NCBI RefSeq assembly: GCF_009830285.1
Contig: NZ_WUQX01000001.1
Span: 2,046,501 to 2,110,500 of the forward strand
Length of the DNA: 64,000 nt
Reading direction: 5' to 3'
Source: Sporofaciens musculi
GTDB lineage: Bacteria; Bacillota; Clostridia; Lachnospirales; Lachnospiraceae
Position 1 is the first letter of the stretch; every line of letters starts with the position of its first letter. A program made the translations under genes and the position numbers. Positions 35,501 through 44,936 of the stretch are shown one piece after another. The notes beneath the pieces are model-generated. The model made no database searches. It saw only the letters and a list, made by a program, of their open reading frames with translations, and was not told where the DNA came from.

Positions 35501-36355
35501 ATTGATAAGGGGCTGTATGAGACGAAGGATGTCCATATCTGTACCTACAAGATTGGGCAGCCTACTGTATTTATTCCCGTCTTTCCGGGAACGAACTGTG
35601 AGTATGACAGCGCCAAGGCATTTGAGCGGGCGGGAGCCAAGACCCTTGTTCGGGTGTTTCGGAATATGAGTGCAGAGGATATTCTGGACTCTGTGTCTAT
35701 CTTCGAGAAAGCCATTGATCAGTCTCAGATTATTATGTTTCCAGGTGGCTTTAGTGCAGGTGATGAACCAGACGGCTCGGCGAAGTTTTTTGCAACGGCA
35801 TTCCAGAATGCGAAGATGAAGGAAGCGGTAGAGCGTCTTTTGAATGAGCGTGACGGGCTGGCGCTTGGAATCTGTAACGGCTTCCAGACCCTGGTAAAAC
35901 TTGGGCTGATGCCAGGTGGAGAGATCACAGGACAGAATGAGGATTCTCCGACTCTGACCTACAACACGATTGGACGCCATATATCTAAGATGGTGTACAC
36001 GAAGGTTGTGTCGAACAAATCCCCATGGCTTCAGATGGCAGAGCTGGGCGGCGTCTATACGAATCCGACGTCCCATGGAGAGGGGCGGTTTGTGGCGAAT
36101 CAAGAGTGGCTTGATAAGCTGTTTGCCAACGGACAGGTGGCGACACAGTATTGTGATCCGGATGGCTGCATCACCATGGACGAGGAATGGAACGTCAACG
36201 GCTCCTACTGTGGGATTGAGGGGATTACAAGTCCAGACGGAAGGGTGTTCGGTAAGATGGCCCACTCAGAGAGACGGGCAAGGTCTGTGGCAATGAATAT
36301 CTACGGAGAACAGGATCTTAAGATTTTCGAGTCAGGAGTGGCTTACTTTAAATAG
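32588..36355 (+). CDS. purL: phosphoribosylformylglycinamidine synthase (single polypeptide)
   Basis: A 1255-residue enzyme of purine synthesis that converts FGAR, glutamine and ATP to FGAM. It is the long fused form: N-terminal PurS-like region, two AIRS-like synthase halves (TYWSDHCRHTTFSTEL, NFKNETHNHPTEIEPFGGAA, then a second half with GGKDSMSGTFEDI) and a C-terminal class I glutamine amidotransferase with the nucleophile Cys in LGICNGFQTL (near residue 1096) and a His/Glu pair at TSHGEGRF. Many Firmicutes split this into purS, purQ and purL; the fused form is usual in Lachnospiraceae. The start follows TATGGAGGAGAAGGT. No other pur genes adjoin. Confidence 0.96.
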   Translation: MGKVRRVYVEKKDGFRVQAQELRHEISSYLGICDVEDVRVLIRYDVENISDETFKKACRGVFAEPPVDTLFQEEFPMTDACRVFSVEFLPGQFDQRADSAVQCVQFIREDEQPVIKTATTYVIEGKDGLIPLEEFERIKAHCINPVDSRETGMEKPETLVAMFDEPEDVKTFDGFKDMEEGRLKELYASLGLAMTFKDFLHIQKYFKEQEDRDPTMTEIRVLDTYWSDHCRHTTFSTELTEVSFGDGDYRKPMEAAYRQYLADHSEIFKGREDKFICLMDLALMAMRKLKREGKLDDQEESDEINACSIVVPVKVDGVEEEWLVNFKNETHNHPTEIEPFGGAATCLGGAIRDPLSGRTYVYQAMRVTGAADPTVSVNDTMKGKLPQKKLVREAALGYSSYGNQIGLATGAVKEIYHPNYVAKRMEIGAVLGAAPRRAVIRETSDPDDIIILLGGRTGRDGCGGATGSSKVHTEESTKTCGAEVQKGNPPTERKLQRLFRREEVSRLIKKCNDFGAGGVSVAIGELADGLRVDLDKVPKKYAGLDGTEIAISESQERMAVVVAPKDVEEFMAYAREENLESTCVAVVTEEPRLVLSWRGKEIVNLSREFLDTNGAHQETKVAVDIPRRKDSILVREEIGDVRERWMSMLKDLNVCSQKGLVEMFDGSIGAASVFMPHGGKYQLTETQAMVAKLPVQTGDCDTVTMMSYGFDPYLSTWSPFHGAIYAVTESMAKIVAAGGDCNKIRFTFQEYFRRMTEDPHRWSQPFAALLGAYDAQLGFGLPSIGGKDSMSGTFEDIDVPPTLVSFAVDVAQEKDIITPELKRAGSKLVWLRMMTDAYDIPVYGQVMEQYGKFTQDIREGRILSAYALDRHGIAAAVSKMAFGNRMGVKIEHNVDERDLFTPAFGDLVAEVPAEKVGELSITYTVIGEVTDDAAFSYRNVRIELPEAEAAWKGTLEKVFPTNSNSEGQDVKIDKGLYETKDVHICTYKIGQPTVFIPVFPGTNCEYDSAKAFERAGAKTLVRVFRNMSAEDILDSVSIFEKAIDQSQIIMFPGGFSAGDEPDGSAKFFATAFQNAKMKEAVERLLNERDGLALGICNGFQTLVKLGLMPGGEITGQNEDSPTLTYNTIGRHISKMVYTKVVSNKSPWLQMAELGGVYTNPTSHGEGRFVANQEWLDKLFANGQVATQYCDPDGCITMDEEWNVNGSYCGIEGITSPDGRVFGKMAHSERRARSVAMNIYGEQDLKIFESGVAYFK

Positions 36356-36367
36356 AAGAAAGAAGAA

Positions 36368-36412
36368 AAGAGGCTGTATTGGGGAATTATCATATTTTCC
36401 CAACAGCCTCTT
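36368..36412 (-). terminator. hairpin between purL and the PilZ gene
   Basis: AAGAGGCTGT and ACAGCCTCTT with inner TTGGG/CCCAA form a long stem. The U-rich tail (TTTTCTTCTTTC) appears on the minus strand, so it fits the end of minus-strand transcription, though the stem also closes the purL transcript. Confidence 0.65.
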
Positions 36413-36432
36413 AAAAATAAAATATGGTAATA

Positions 36433-36457
36433 AAAAAACTGCCTTAGGCAGTTTTTG
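36433..36457. terminator. bidirectional terminator
   Basis: AAAAACTGCC-TTA-GGCAGTTTTT has A-runs and T-runs on both sides, so it can stop transcription from purL and from the convergent PilZ gene. Confidence 0.75.
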
Positions 36458-36459
36458 GA

Positions 36460-37071
36460 TCAGCTCATCTTATTCAACTGTTGACGATATACAAACTGAC
36501 GAATATCTCTCTCTGCACCCTTGGGCAGATTCGCAAACTGGCATCCATAACCGAAATAACCATCTTTGATAACCGTCTCACGTAAGATGGATGCCTGCAC
36601 CTCCTGGGGCTTCTTCATGAAGCTGTACTCAAATTCAACGTGATCCCCCACACCCAAGTGCTTATTCGTAGTAAGGTAAAAGCCGCCCACACTGATGTTC
36701 TGGACAGTGCCTGTGAAGCGTCCATGGTTCTCGGACATAAAACCAACTTCTTTGGCCATTCGTACCCTGAGCTCTTGCTGACGCTGAAGAATCTCAATGG
36801 TCTCAAGAATCTTACAGTCAGCGATCCACGGCTCCAATATGTATGGGTCTGAATTCTTCCGGACTTCAAGTTCACTGAATGTCTTGATATAACCAATCTG
36901 GCTGTCACAGAAATCAATCCGAAGCCGATCCGTATGTTCGCTTAGCCCATTCTCATCCTCAAAATGAAGAGTAATCTTATCCTCCATACATCTGACTCTT
37001 GCTTTCAGCAGAATCTCCGATTCGGAGTCGGGCTCATAGATGATGCATGAGTTGCAATTCTTTAGGATCAT
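36460..37071 (-). CDS. PilZ-domain protein (YcgR-like), cyclic di-GMP receptor candidate
   Basis: A 203-residue protein. Residues about 1-90 fit the N-terminal YcgR-type beta domain. Residues about 94-200 are a PilZ domain: an RQQELRVRMAKEV lead with the arginines used for ligand binding and NISVGGFYL near residue 123 in the place of the usual (D/N)-x-S-x-x-G motif. It should bind cyclic di-GMP and act in the cytoplasm. The start at 37071 follows GAAGGAGGAATTTTTC. It lies beside a kinase and HD-GYP/GGDEF regulator, although it is transcribed the other way. Confidence 0.85.
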   Translation of the reverse strand: MILKNCNSCIIYEPDSESEILLKARVRCMEDKITLHFEDENGLSEHTDRLRIDFCDSQIGYIKTFSELEVRKNSDPYILEPWIADCKILETIEILQRQQELRVRMAKEVGFMSENHGRFTGTVQNISVGGFYLTTNKHLGVGDHVEFEYSFMKKPQEVQASILRETVIKDGYFGYGCQFANLPKGAERDIRQFVYRQQLNKMS

Positions 37072-37241
37072 AACTTGAAAAATTCCTCCTTCATAGAAAT
37101 AAATCCATCGACTAGACTTATTCTATCATGATGATTCGTGAATTGCAATGACATTTTAAAATAATGGTGACGAATTGTAGAGGCTAAACAATAGGAAAAA
37201 CATAAGAAATAGATAAGAAACAGAGAAATTTCAGAAATGAA

Positions 37242-37270
37242 TTGATTTCACTGGTAGGATTGTTTATAAT
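37242..37270 (+). promoter_or_regulatory. promoter of the kinase-regulator-Hpt operon
   Basis: TTGATT, a 17-base spacer and TATAAT (37265-37270). A leader of about 108 bases follows, with the stem-forming GTCCGGGAGTGCGGGC segment near 37330; no cyclic di-GMP riboswitch was recognised. Confidence 0.65.
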
Positions 37271-37384
37271 GAATCTGGTAAGATGCAGGTATTTATGCTT
37301 TTATATAAGATAAAATGTTGCATGGTAAGGTCCGGGAGTGCGGGCTGTCCGCAGAATATAGGAACTAAGAAGAGGGATATAAGC

Positions 37385-39922
37385 ATGTTTAAAAAGACAA
37401 AAAAGTTTCTGATAAGTAGTGTGTGCAGTCTGGTGGTACTGTGTATCGTAATATTTTTCTGGCTTGGCTCGGCAATGGGCCAAAAGAGCTTTGATGCCAT
37501 TAATGAAGTCGGTCTGCTTTACATGTCCGAGATGAGCGTGCAGCTACAGCAGAAGTTCAACGCCGTAATAGAACTTCAGGTTTCAAGGGTGGAGGCTGTG
37601 GTTAAGCGTACGCCGCCTCAGGACGCCGTCTATGGGGAGGAGATGCTTACGGAGCTGTATCGTAGCGCCGAGGTCAGGGAGTTTGTGCATTTTGGCATGT
37701 ATCGGAAGGATGGCGGCCATGAGACGATTTACGGGGAAGAAGCTGATTTCCTAAATGAAGAAGAATTCCAGGATACTTTAAATAACGAAGAAATATTTAT
37801 CACAAGTGGTTACAGTAAGAGTGGAACAAAGCTGCTTTTATTGGTGGTGGATGCCAGCTATCCCATGGGAGACGGCGGTGTCAGCGACGTGGTGGTGGCA
37901 GGGATACCTATGGAATATTTGGAGGATGCCCTTGTTCTGGAAGGGGACGGCACCATGGTTTATTCCCACATTATCCGCGGGGACGGAGAGTTTGTGGTAC
38001 GTACAGGCAATGCGTTCCGTGAGAATTATTTTGCACGTATTAAGGAGACGGTTTCGGAAAAAAGTCAGCAAAGTCCAGAGGAATATATAAGTCAGTTTAA
38101 GGATTCGATCCAAAAAGGAGAAAATTATTCTACGCTGATCATCGATAAAACGGGAATCCACCAGCATATGTATGCAGCTCCTCTAAAGGGGTCTGACTGG
38201 TATCTGGTATCTGTCATGCCTTACGGTGTTTTGGACGGTGTGATTATGAATCTGAACCATGTTCAGCAAATTACGGTGCTTGTTGCCTGCGGCATGATTC
38301 TTATTGCTTTGGCGATTATTTTTATCCGGTATTACAGGCTGTCCCAACAGCAGTTACGTGAGCTTGAAAAGGCGGAGAAGAAGGCCTTTAGGGCAAACCA
38401 GGCAAAGAGCGAATTTTTATCCAGCATGAGTCATGACATCCGTACGCCCATGAACGGGATTGTAGGAATGACGGCAATCGCTTTGGCAAATGTAAATGAC
38501 CCTGTACGGGTTCACGACTGTCTAAAGAAGATTGGACTTTCAAGCAGGCATTTGTTAGGGCTGATTAACGATGTCCTGGACATGTCCAAGATTGAGAGCG
38601 GAAAGCTGTCTTTGAATATGGATATCCTCTCCTTAAGGGAGACCATGGAGAGTATTGTGAATATCGTTCAGCCGCAGATACGAGAAAGAGAGCAGCATTT
38701 TGATATCTTTATACGGGATATCCAGACTGAGAACGTATACTGTGACAGTGTGCGTTTAAACCAGGTGCTTATTAATCTGCTTTCCAATGCGATTAAATTT
38801 ACGCCCACAGGCGGCAGGATTAATGTTTATTTAATACAGGAGGATTCTCCTCTGGGAAGCAGCCATGTACGCTGTCATTTTCGGGTGAAGGATTCGGGAA
38901 TCGGTATGTCGCCTGAGTTTCAGAAGAAGATATTTGAGACATTTTCCAGAGAAGACTCAAAGGTGCAGAAGATTGAGGGAACTGGTCTTGGAATGTCCAT
39001 CACCAAGGTTATTGTGGATATGATGGGAGGCACCATCGAGGTTAATAGTGAGCAGGGGGTAGGAAGCGAGTTCCATATTGTAGTGGACTTTGAGAAGGCG
39101 GCCGTTGAAGAAGATATGGCGCTTCCGCCGTGGCGCCTGCTGGTGGTTGACAATAATGAGGATTTGTGCCGCAGCGCGGCGTCTGCATTGAAGGAGATTG
39201 GTGTGGACGCACAGTGGGCCTTGAATGGAGAACGTGCCGTTCAGATGGTGGAGGAGCACTATAAAAAGCATACGGCTTATGATGTCGTGCTGTTAGATTG
39301 GAAGATGCCTGGGATGAACGGGCTTGAGACCACTAAGGCTATACGAAAGATTGTAGGGGACGCTCTGCCGATTCTGATTATTTCGGCTTATGACTGGACG
39401 GACATTGAGGATGAGGCGCGTGCCGCCGGAGCCCATGGATTTATCTCCAAGCCGCTGTTCAAATCCAATCTGTATCTGGGACTTAGTCAATATATGGGAG
39501 GCGGGGTTCCAGAAGAAAAGCTTGAGTCGGAGAGTGTGCATTTTGAAGGACTTCATATTTTGCTGGCAGAGGATAACGAGCTGAATTGGGAGATTGCATA
39601 TGAGATTCTTACCGATGCTGGATTTGAAGTGGACTGGGCAGAGAACGGACAGATCTGTGTGGATAAGTTTAAACAGTCTGAAGAAGGATATTACGATGCT
39701 GTGCTGATGGATATCCGTATGCCGATTATGAACGGTTACGAGGCGGCAAAGGCTCTGCGCGCCTTAGAGCGTCCGGATGCTAACCTGCCGATTATTGCCA
39801 TGACAGCGGATGCATTTTCGGAGGATATTCAGCAATGTCTGGAGTGCGGCATGAATGAACATGTGGCAAAGCCTATTGACATACAGAAACTTATGAAGCT
39901 TTTAAAATCCTATCTAAAATAG
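37385..39922 (+). CDS. hybrid sensor histidine kinase with two receiver domains
   Basis: An 845-residue membrane kinase. Helix 1 at residues about 8-31, an extracytoplasmic sensor (about 32-290, Cache-like in size), helix 2 at about 290-312, HisKA with the phospho-acceptor His near residue 348 (SSMSHDIRTPMNGIVG), HATPase with NLLSNAIKF and GTGLGMSITK, then two REC domains with phospho-acceptor Asp near 636 (VLLDWKMPG) and 775 (VLMDIRMPI). I chose the ATG at 37385 after AAGAAGAGGGATATAAGC; an upstream ATG (37283) has no ribosome site. The separate Hpt gene in the operon would complete a His-Asp-His-Asp relay. Confidence 0.93.
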   Translation: MFKKTKKFLISSVCSLVVLCIVIFFWLGSAMGQKSFDAINEVGLLYMSEMSVQLQQKFNAVIELQVSRVEAVVKRTPPQDAVYGEEMLTELYRSAEVREFVHFGMYRKDGGHETIYGEEADFLNEEEFQDTLNNEEIFITSGYSKSGTKLLLLVVDASYPMGDGGVSDVVVAGIPMEYLEDALVLEGDGTMVYSHIIRGDGEFVVRTGNAFRENYFARIKETVSEKSQQSPEEYISQFKDSIQKGENYSTLIIDKTGIHQHMYAAPLKGSDWYLVSVMPYGVLDGVIMNLNHVQQITVLVACGMILIALAIIFIRYYRLSQQQLRELEKAEKKAFRANQAKSEFLSSMSHDIRTPMNGIVGMTAIALANVNDPVRVHDCLKKIGLSSRHLLGLINDVLDMSKIESGKLSLNMDILSLRETMESIVNIVQPQIREREQHFDIFIRDIQTENVYCDSVRLNQVLINLLSNAIKFTPTGGRINVYLIQEDSPLGSSHVRCHFRVKDSGIGMSPEFQKKIFETFSREDSKVQKIEGTGLGMSITKVIVDMMGGTIEVNSEQGVGSEFHIVVDFEKAAVEEDMALPPWRLLVVDNNEDLCRSAASALKEIGVDAQWALNGERAVQMVEEHYKKHTAYDVVLLDWKMPGMNGLETTKAIRKIVGDALPILIISAYDWTDIEDEARAAGAHGFISKPLFKSNLYLGLSQYMGGGVPEEKLESESVHFEGLHILLAEDNELNWEIAYEILTDAGFEVDWAENGQICVDKFKQSEEGYYDAVLMDIRMPIMNGYEAAKALRALERPDANLPIIAMTADAFSEDIQQCLECGMNEHVAKPIDIQKLMKLLKSYLK

Positions 39923-39968
39923 GAGTAAGTTCAATAATTGAAAGCAGAAGATTGAGGAAGAGATTTCG

Positions 39969-41996
39969 ATGAGTAAAAAGAAGAATATTTTTGAAATGAA
40001 AAAGATTTTGATCGTTGATGATTCGGAGATTAACCGTTCGCTGTTGTCGGATATGCTTTCTGATGAATATGAGATATTGGAGGCGGAGAACGGTATGGAG
40101 GCGTCAGCGATCCTGCATGACAGAGAGCAGGAGATCGCGTTGGTCCTGTTGGATATTATGATGCCGGTTATGGACGGGTTCGAGACGCTGGTGGTTATGA
40201 ATAAAAATGGATGGATCAAGGATGTTCCGGTCATTATGATATCGGCGGAGAATGTTCCGGCATATGTGGATAGGGCCTATGATCTGGGGGTGCAGGACTA
40301 TATCAGCAGGCCCTTTGACGAGCGTACTGTAAGGCGGCGGGTAATCAACACGATTATTCTTTTTACCAAACAGAAAGAATTGTCCCATATGGTGACAAAC
40401 CAGATCATGGAGAAGGAAAATGACAACAAGCTCATGATAGAGATTCTGTCAAATATTGTGGAGTTTCGTAACGGCGAGAGCGGTCTTCATGTGTTACATA
40501 TTCGGATGTTTACGGAGTTGATTTTAAAGTGGCTCATTAAGAAGAAGCTTTATGGTATTTCTACAGAGGATATTTCGCTGATCTGCAACGCATCGGCGCT
40601 CCATGATATTGGCAAGATTTCTATTCCCTCGGAGGTGCTGAACAAGCCGGGGCGGCTGACGGATGAAGAATATGAGATTATGCGGGAGCATGCGGCAGAA
40701 GGCGCCAGATTGCTGAGTAATATTCCGTTCCGAGAGAATGAACCGCTGATTCGGTTAGGCTTTCAGATATGCAGGTGGCATCATGAGCGGTTTGACGGGA
40801 GAGGGTATCCGGACGGATTGGAGGGTGACGAGATCCCGATTGCGGCCCAGGTCGTGGCCCTGGCGGACGTGTACGATGCACTGACCAGCAAGCGTGTTTA
40901 TAAGGACGCATACTCTCATGACAAAGCTGTTGAGATGATTCTCAACGGCGAATGTGGTGTGTTTAATCCGACTCTTATGGAGTGTCTAAGAGAGATCTCT
41001 GATGCATTGAAAGAAGAAATGCGGGTACGTTCAGAAGGCAAGAAGATGCAGGAGGAGGTTCTGGATGCAGTAGAGCAGATGGTGGAGAAGGGAGAGCTAG
41101 ATGTTTCAGACCGTACATTGAAGCTTCTGGAGCGTGAACGTGTCAAGTACCAGTTCTTTGCGGAACTATCCCAGGAGATTCAGTTTGAGTATACTGTGTC
41201 GCCGGAGATGCTGATTCTGTCAGAGTGGGGAGCAAACTATCTGAATATGCCTGAGACCATCATGAATCCCCGAAAGGATTGTTTTGGTACGGATGTATTT
41301 ACCCAGAATGATTTTGAGCATCTGCTTAATAGGCTTGAGAAGACTACACCTCAGGAGCCTGTGGTGGAGGAGCGGTATGTGCTGAACATTAACGGACAGG
41401 AGAGATGGAGTAGGGTCATCGCCCGCTCTATGTGGGGAAGCTGGGAGCCGCCGGAGTACATAGGAGCCATTGGCAAGATCGTAGATATTCATGAGGACAT
41501 GGAGAAGATGAACCATCTGGAGGTCATGGCGGCCCATGATTCCCTGACCGGACTTTTGAACCACAAGGCGGCAAAATCTCAGATCATCGCCCGTCTTGAC
41601 GAGGATGAAGAAAAGAAGTTTCTTTTGCTTTTGTTTGACCTGGATCATTTCAAACTGGCCAACGATACATACGGCCATCTGTTTGGTGATGAGGTGCTTA
41701 AATTCGTGTCTGATAAGCTGCGGACCAACACGAGATCCATTGATATTGTTGCACGAATGGGCGGCGATGAGTTTTTGATTTTTATGCCCTATAAGGATGA
41801 GGTGGAGCCTCCTGTGAAGCGCATTTTCCGTTTGTTGTCTACCCGTTATGAGAAGTTCAACATCAGTGTCAGCATGGGGATTGCCTGTGCGAAGGATTGC
41901 GGCGGCAATTATGACACCTTATTCCATATGGCGGACGAGGCATTATATGAGGTTAAGAGAAGCGGCAGGAATAACTATTGTTTTTACCAGAAATAG
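39969..41996 (+). CDS. response regulator: REC, HD-GYP, PAS-like and GGDEF domains
   Basis: A 675-residue protein. REC at residues about 10-125 (KILIVDDSEINRS, Asp near 61 in LLDIMMPVMDG). HD-GYP at about 160-340: ALHDIGKISIP near 212 and WHHERFDGRGYPDGLEGDEI near 270, the intact HHExxDGxGYP signature of cyclic di-GMP phosphodiesterases. A linker and PAS-like segment with NGQERWSRVIAR follow. GGDEF at about 520-675: AAHDSLTGLLNH and MGGDEFLIFM near 598, an intact diguanylate cyclase active site. Having both active sites intact in one protein with a receiver is notable. The gap to the kinase gene is 46 bases. Confidence 0.92.
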   Translation: MSKKKNIFEMKKILIVDDSEINRSLLSDMLSDEYEILEAENGMEASAILHDREQEIALVLLDIMMPVMDGFETLVVMNKNGWIKDVPVIMISAENVPAYVDRAYDLGVQDYISRPFDERTVRRRVINTIILFTKQKELSHMVTNQIMEKENDNKLMIEILSNIVEFRNGESGLHVLHIRMFTELILKWLIKKKLYGISTEDISLICNASALHDIGKISIPSEVLNKPGRLTDEEYEIMREHAAEGARLLSNIPFRENEPLIRLGFQICRWHHERFDGRGYPDGLEGDEIPIAAQVVALADVYDALTSKRVYKDAYSHDKAVEMILNGECGVFNPTLMECLREISDALKEEMRVRSEGKKMQEEVLDAVEQMVEKGELDVSDRTLKLLERERVKYQFFAELSQEIQFEYTVSPEMLILSEWGANYLNMPETIMNPRKDCFGTDVFTQNDFEHLLNRLEKTTPQEPVVEERYVLNINGQERWSRVIARSMWGSWEPPEYIGAIGKIVDIHEDMEKMNHLEVMAAHDSLTGLLNHKAAKSQIIARLDEDEEKKFLLLLFDLDHFKLANDTYGHLFGDEVLKFVSDKLRTNTRSIDIVARMGGDEFLIFMPYKDEVEPPVKRIFRLLSTRYEKFNISVSMGIACAKDCGGNYDTLFHMADEALYEVKRSGRNNYCFYQK

Positions 41997-42029
41997 AATG
42001 TTCAGAAGATAGAAAGGAGGAAAACCACA

Positions 42030-42383
42030 ATGACGGTAAGAGAATGTTATGAGGCGATGGGTGCGGACTATGAGGATGTGTTTGGAAGACTCCGCAAGGA
42101 TGAGAGAATTCAGAAATTCGTGTTGAAGCTGCTGAACGATAAGAGTTATGAACTGCTGATGAATTCCATGGAAACTGGAAATATGGACGAGGCATTTCGG
42201 GCGGCACATACATTGAAGGGTGTGTGCCAGAATCTGTCAATCACAGCGCTCTATCATTCATCGGCAGAGCTTGCTGACCGTTTAAGGGGAAGTCAGGAGT
42301 ATGGAGAGGACGTAGAGCCCCTTTTGGAACAGGTAAAGAAGGACTATACACTTGCGATGGATTGTATTCGTAAGCTGGCGTGA
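42030..42383 (+). CDS. Hpt-domain phosphotransfer protein
   Basis: A 117-residue all-helical protein with the phosphotransfer motif AFRAAHTLKGVCQNLSI, His60 being the likely acceptor. It is the right size for a free Hpt module and would shuttle phosphate between the hybrid kinase and the REC domain of the adjacent regulator. The start follows AGAAAGGAGGAAAACCACA. It is the last gene of the operon, with a terminator straight after. Confidence 0.9.
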   Translation: MTVRECYEAMGADYEDVFGRLRKDERIQKFVLKLLNDKSYELLMNSMETGNMDEAFRAAHTLKGVCQNLSITALYHSSAELADRLRGSQEYGEDVEPLLEQVKKDYTLAMDCIRKLA

Positions 42384-42390
42384 TGAGAGT

Positions 42391-42438
42391 ACGTCTGATA
42401 TACTGTTTGTACATGGCAGTATATCAGGCGTATTTTTG
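42391..42438 (+). terminator. terminator of the kinase operon
   Basis: ACGTCTGATATACTG / CAGTATATCAGGCGT is a 15-bp stem (one G-U pair) followed by ATTTTTGTG. Confidence 0.85.
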
Positions 42439-42586
42439 TGATATTGTTTTTGATAAAATGAAATTTAGAGTGTGCTCTGTTGCATGTATGCTGGTTATAA
42501 CTCGTATAAAATCTACAATATTTGTATAGAAATGAAGGAAAACAAAAGTAAAATTGCAAAAAAATATAAAATTTACGAAAAAAAAC

Positions 42587-42615
42587 TTGTGTTCCAGACA
42601 AAAAACCTTTAAAAT
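42587..42615 (+). promoter_or_regulatory. candidate gdhA promoter
   Basis: TTGTGT, 17 bases, TAAAAT (42610-42615), 35 bases before the start. The upstream 100 bases are A-rich (UP-element-like). Confidence 0.55.
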
Positions 42616-42643
42616 AAAGGAGAAGATTATATTTAGGAGGTAG

Positions 42644-43984
<1,341 letters not shown>

Positions 43985-44020
43985 AATTGGTGAAATAGTT
44001 AAGAAAATATAATATTAATA

Positions 44021-44068
44021 TATCAATAAGCCTACCTTGATACTCGATTCAAGGCAGGCTTATTGATA
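44021..44068. terminator. 20-bp hairpin between gdhA and the small coiled-coil gene
   Basis: TATCAATAAGCCTACCTTGA pairs with TCAAGGCAGGCTTATTGATA with a single mismatch and an 8-base loop. There is no real U-tract on either strand, but the position between convergent genes suggests it ends both transcripts. Confidence 0.6.
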
Positions 44069-44123
44069 CGTTAGAGCCGCAAAAATATGCCGCCGGCAAT
44101 TCTTTTTGAGCTTCGTTTGACTA

Positions 44124-44372
44124 TTAGTTTGCAAGAAATTCTTCGATTTCTTCCAGGCTCTTTCCAGATGCAACAAGCAACTCTGCAGCTTTCTGAACCT
44201 CAGCTTGTTTCCTTTGCTTTTCAACCATAGCATCATAACGAACCTGGTCTTTTTTTAACTGTTTGAGGTTCGCTTTTTCCTGCTTCAGTTCTGCAGATAA
44301 TGCTTCGATTCTTTCCTCTGCCATCTCAATTAATTCCGGATAATTCTTTTCTTCTACCTTTCTTCTCGCCAT
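44124..44372 (-). CDS. small coiled-coil protein, function unknown
   Basis: An 82-residue, Lys/Glu-rich protein (MARRKVEEKNYPELIEMAEE at the start). Residues about 14-65 have a heptad-like pattern, then a C-terminal helix SGKSLEEIEEFLAN. It has no family name that I can assign with confidence; the basic N-terminus and coiled coil would suit a nucleoid- or partner-binding role. The start follows TTATGGAGGTCGTTTAAA, a strong ribosome site. Confidence 0.7.
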   Translation of the reverse strand: MARRKVEEKNYPELIEMAEERIEALSAELKQEKANLKQLKKDQVRYDAMVEKQRKQAEVQKAAELLVASGKSLEEIEEFLAN

Positions 44373-44582
44373 TTTAAACGACCTCCATAATTATTAGTTT
44401 ACACTATAAAGATATCATTCATTGACAAAAGAGTAAAGAGTTTCAGTGTATTTTGTTTGAAAATTTTGTGATTTTTTTCGTGATTATTTTTGTAGAATAA
44501 AGTTTTTATTGCTTTCAAATTTCGTATTTTAAATTGAAATAAATAGAGTAAAAAAACTTTTTGAAAAATTTGTAAAAATGTG

Positions 44583-44612
44583 TTGACAAGCTATAGTATT
44601 TGATAGTATAAT
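44583..44612 (+). promoter_or_regulatory. promoter of the tRNA pair
   Basis: TTGACA, an 18-base spacer and TATAAT (44607-44612), with A/T-rich upstream sequence; the first tRNA begins 36 bases downstream. Confidence 0.8.
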
Positions 44613-44647
44613 AGCGAAGCAGGTTCGAGATAGGAACTTGTAGAGAA

Positions 44648-44720
44648 GGGATCTTAGCTCAGCTGGGAGAGCATCTGCCTTACAAGCAGAGGGTCATAGG
44701 TTCGAGCCCTATAGGTCCCA
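44648..44720 (+). tRNA. tRNA-Val (anticodon TAC)
   Basis: Acceptor GGGATCT pairs with AGGTCCC, with discriminator A. D arm TAGCTCAGCTGGGAGAGCA, anticodon loop CTTACAA giving anticodon TAC, and T arm GGTTCGAGCC. The CCA end is not encoded. Confidence 0.95.
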
Positions 44721-44769
44721 TTGCAACAAAGATTGTTGCAGATGGTTCTGTGAATACAGAATCATATTT

Positions 44770-44843
44770 GGCGGGATAGCTCAGTTGGCTAGAGCACACG
44801 GTTCATACCCGTGGTGTCGCTGGTTCAAATCCAGTTCCCGCTA
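44770..44843 (+). tRNA. tRNA-Met (anticodon CAT)
   Basis: Acceptor GGCGGGA pairs with TCCCGCT (one G-U), discriminator A. The D arm is TAGCTCAGTTGGCTAGAGCA, the anticodon stem CACGG/CCGTG encloses TTCATAC, and the T loop is TTCAAAT. It looks like elongator methionine tRNA; a lysidine-modified Ile isoacceptor is less likely. It lies 49 bases after tRNA-Val, in the same transcript. Confidence 0.93.
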
Positions 44844-44853
44844 TTTATTAGAT

Positions 44854-44877
44854 AAACCTGCATACGCAGGTTTTTTT
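44854..44877 (+). terminator. terminator after the tRNAs
   Basis: AAACCTGC-ATAC-GCAGGTTTTTTT, a compact stem with seven T residues. Confidence 0.9.
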
Positions 44878-44936
44878 GAATTTTTCAGCACCAGGCACAT
44901 AAAGAATGTGGGCATTCAAAGTAGTTCGGATGTAAA

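Noticed and set aside
35480..36265. A 261-codon open frame antisense to purL
   Set aside because: It overlaps the conserved amidotransferase part of purL and shows no family pattern.
37072..37384. Cyclic di-GMP riboswitch in front of the kinase operon
   Set aside because: The region between the PilZ gene and the kinase lacks the conserved GEMM core sequences.
44770..44843. tRNA-Ile2 (CAT) or initiator tRNA instead of elongator tRNA-Met
   Set aside because: The first base pair of the acceptor is paired and the anticodon stem lacks the three G-C pairs of the initiator; the body looks like elongator Met.
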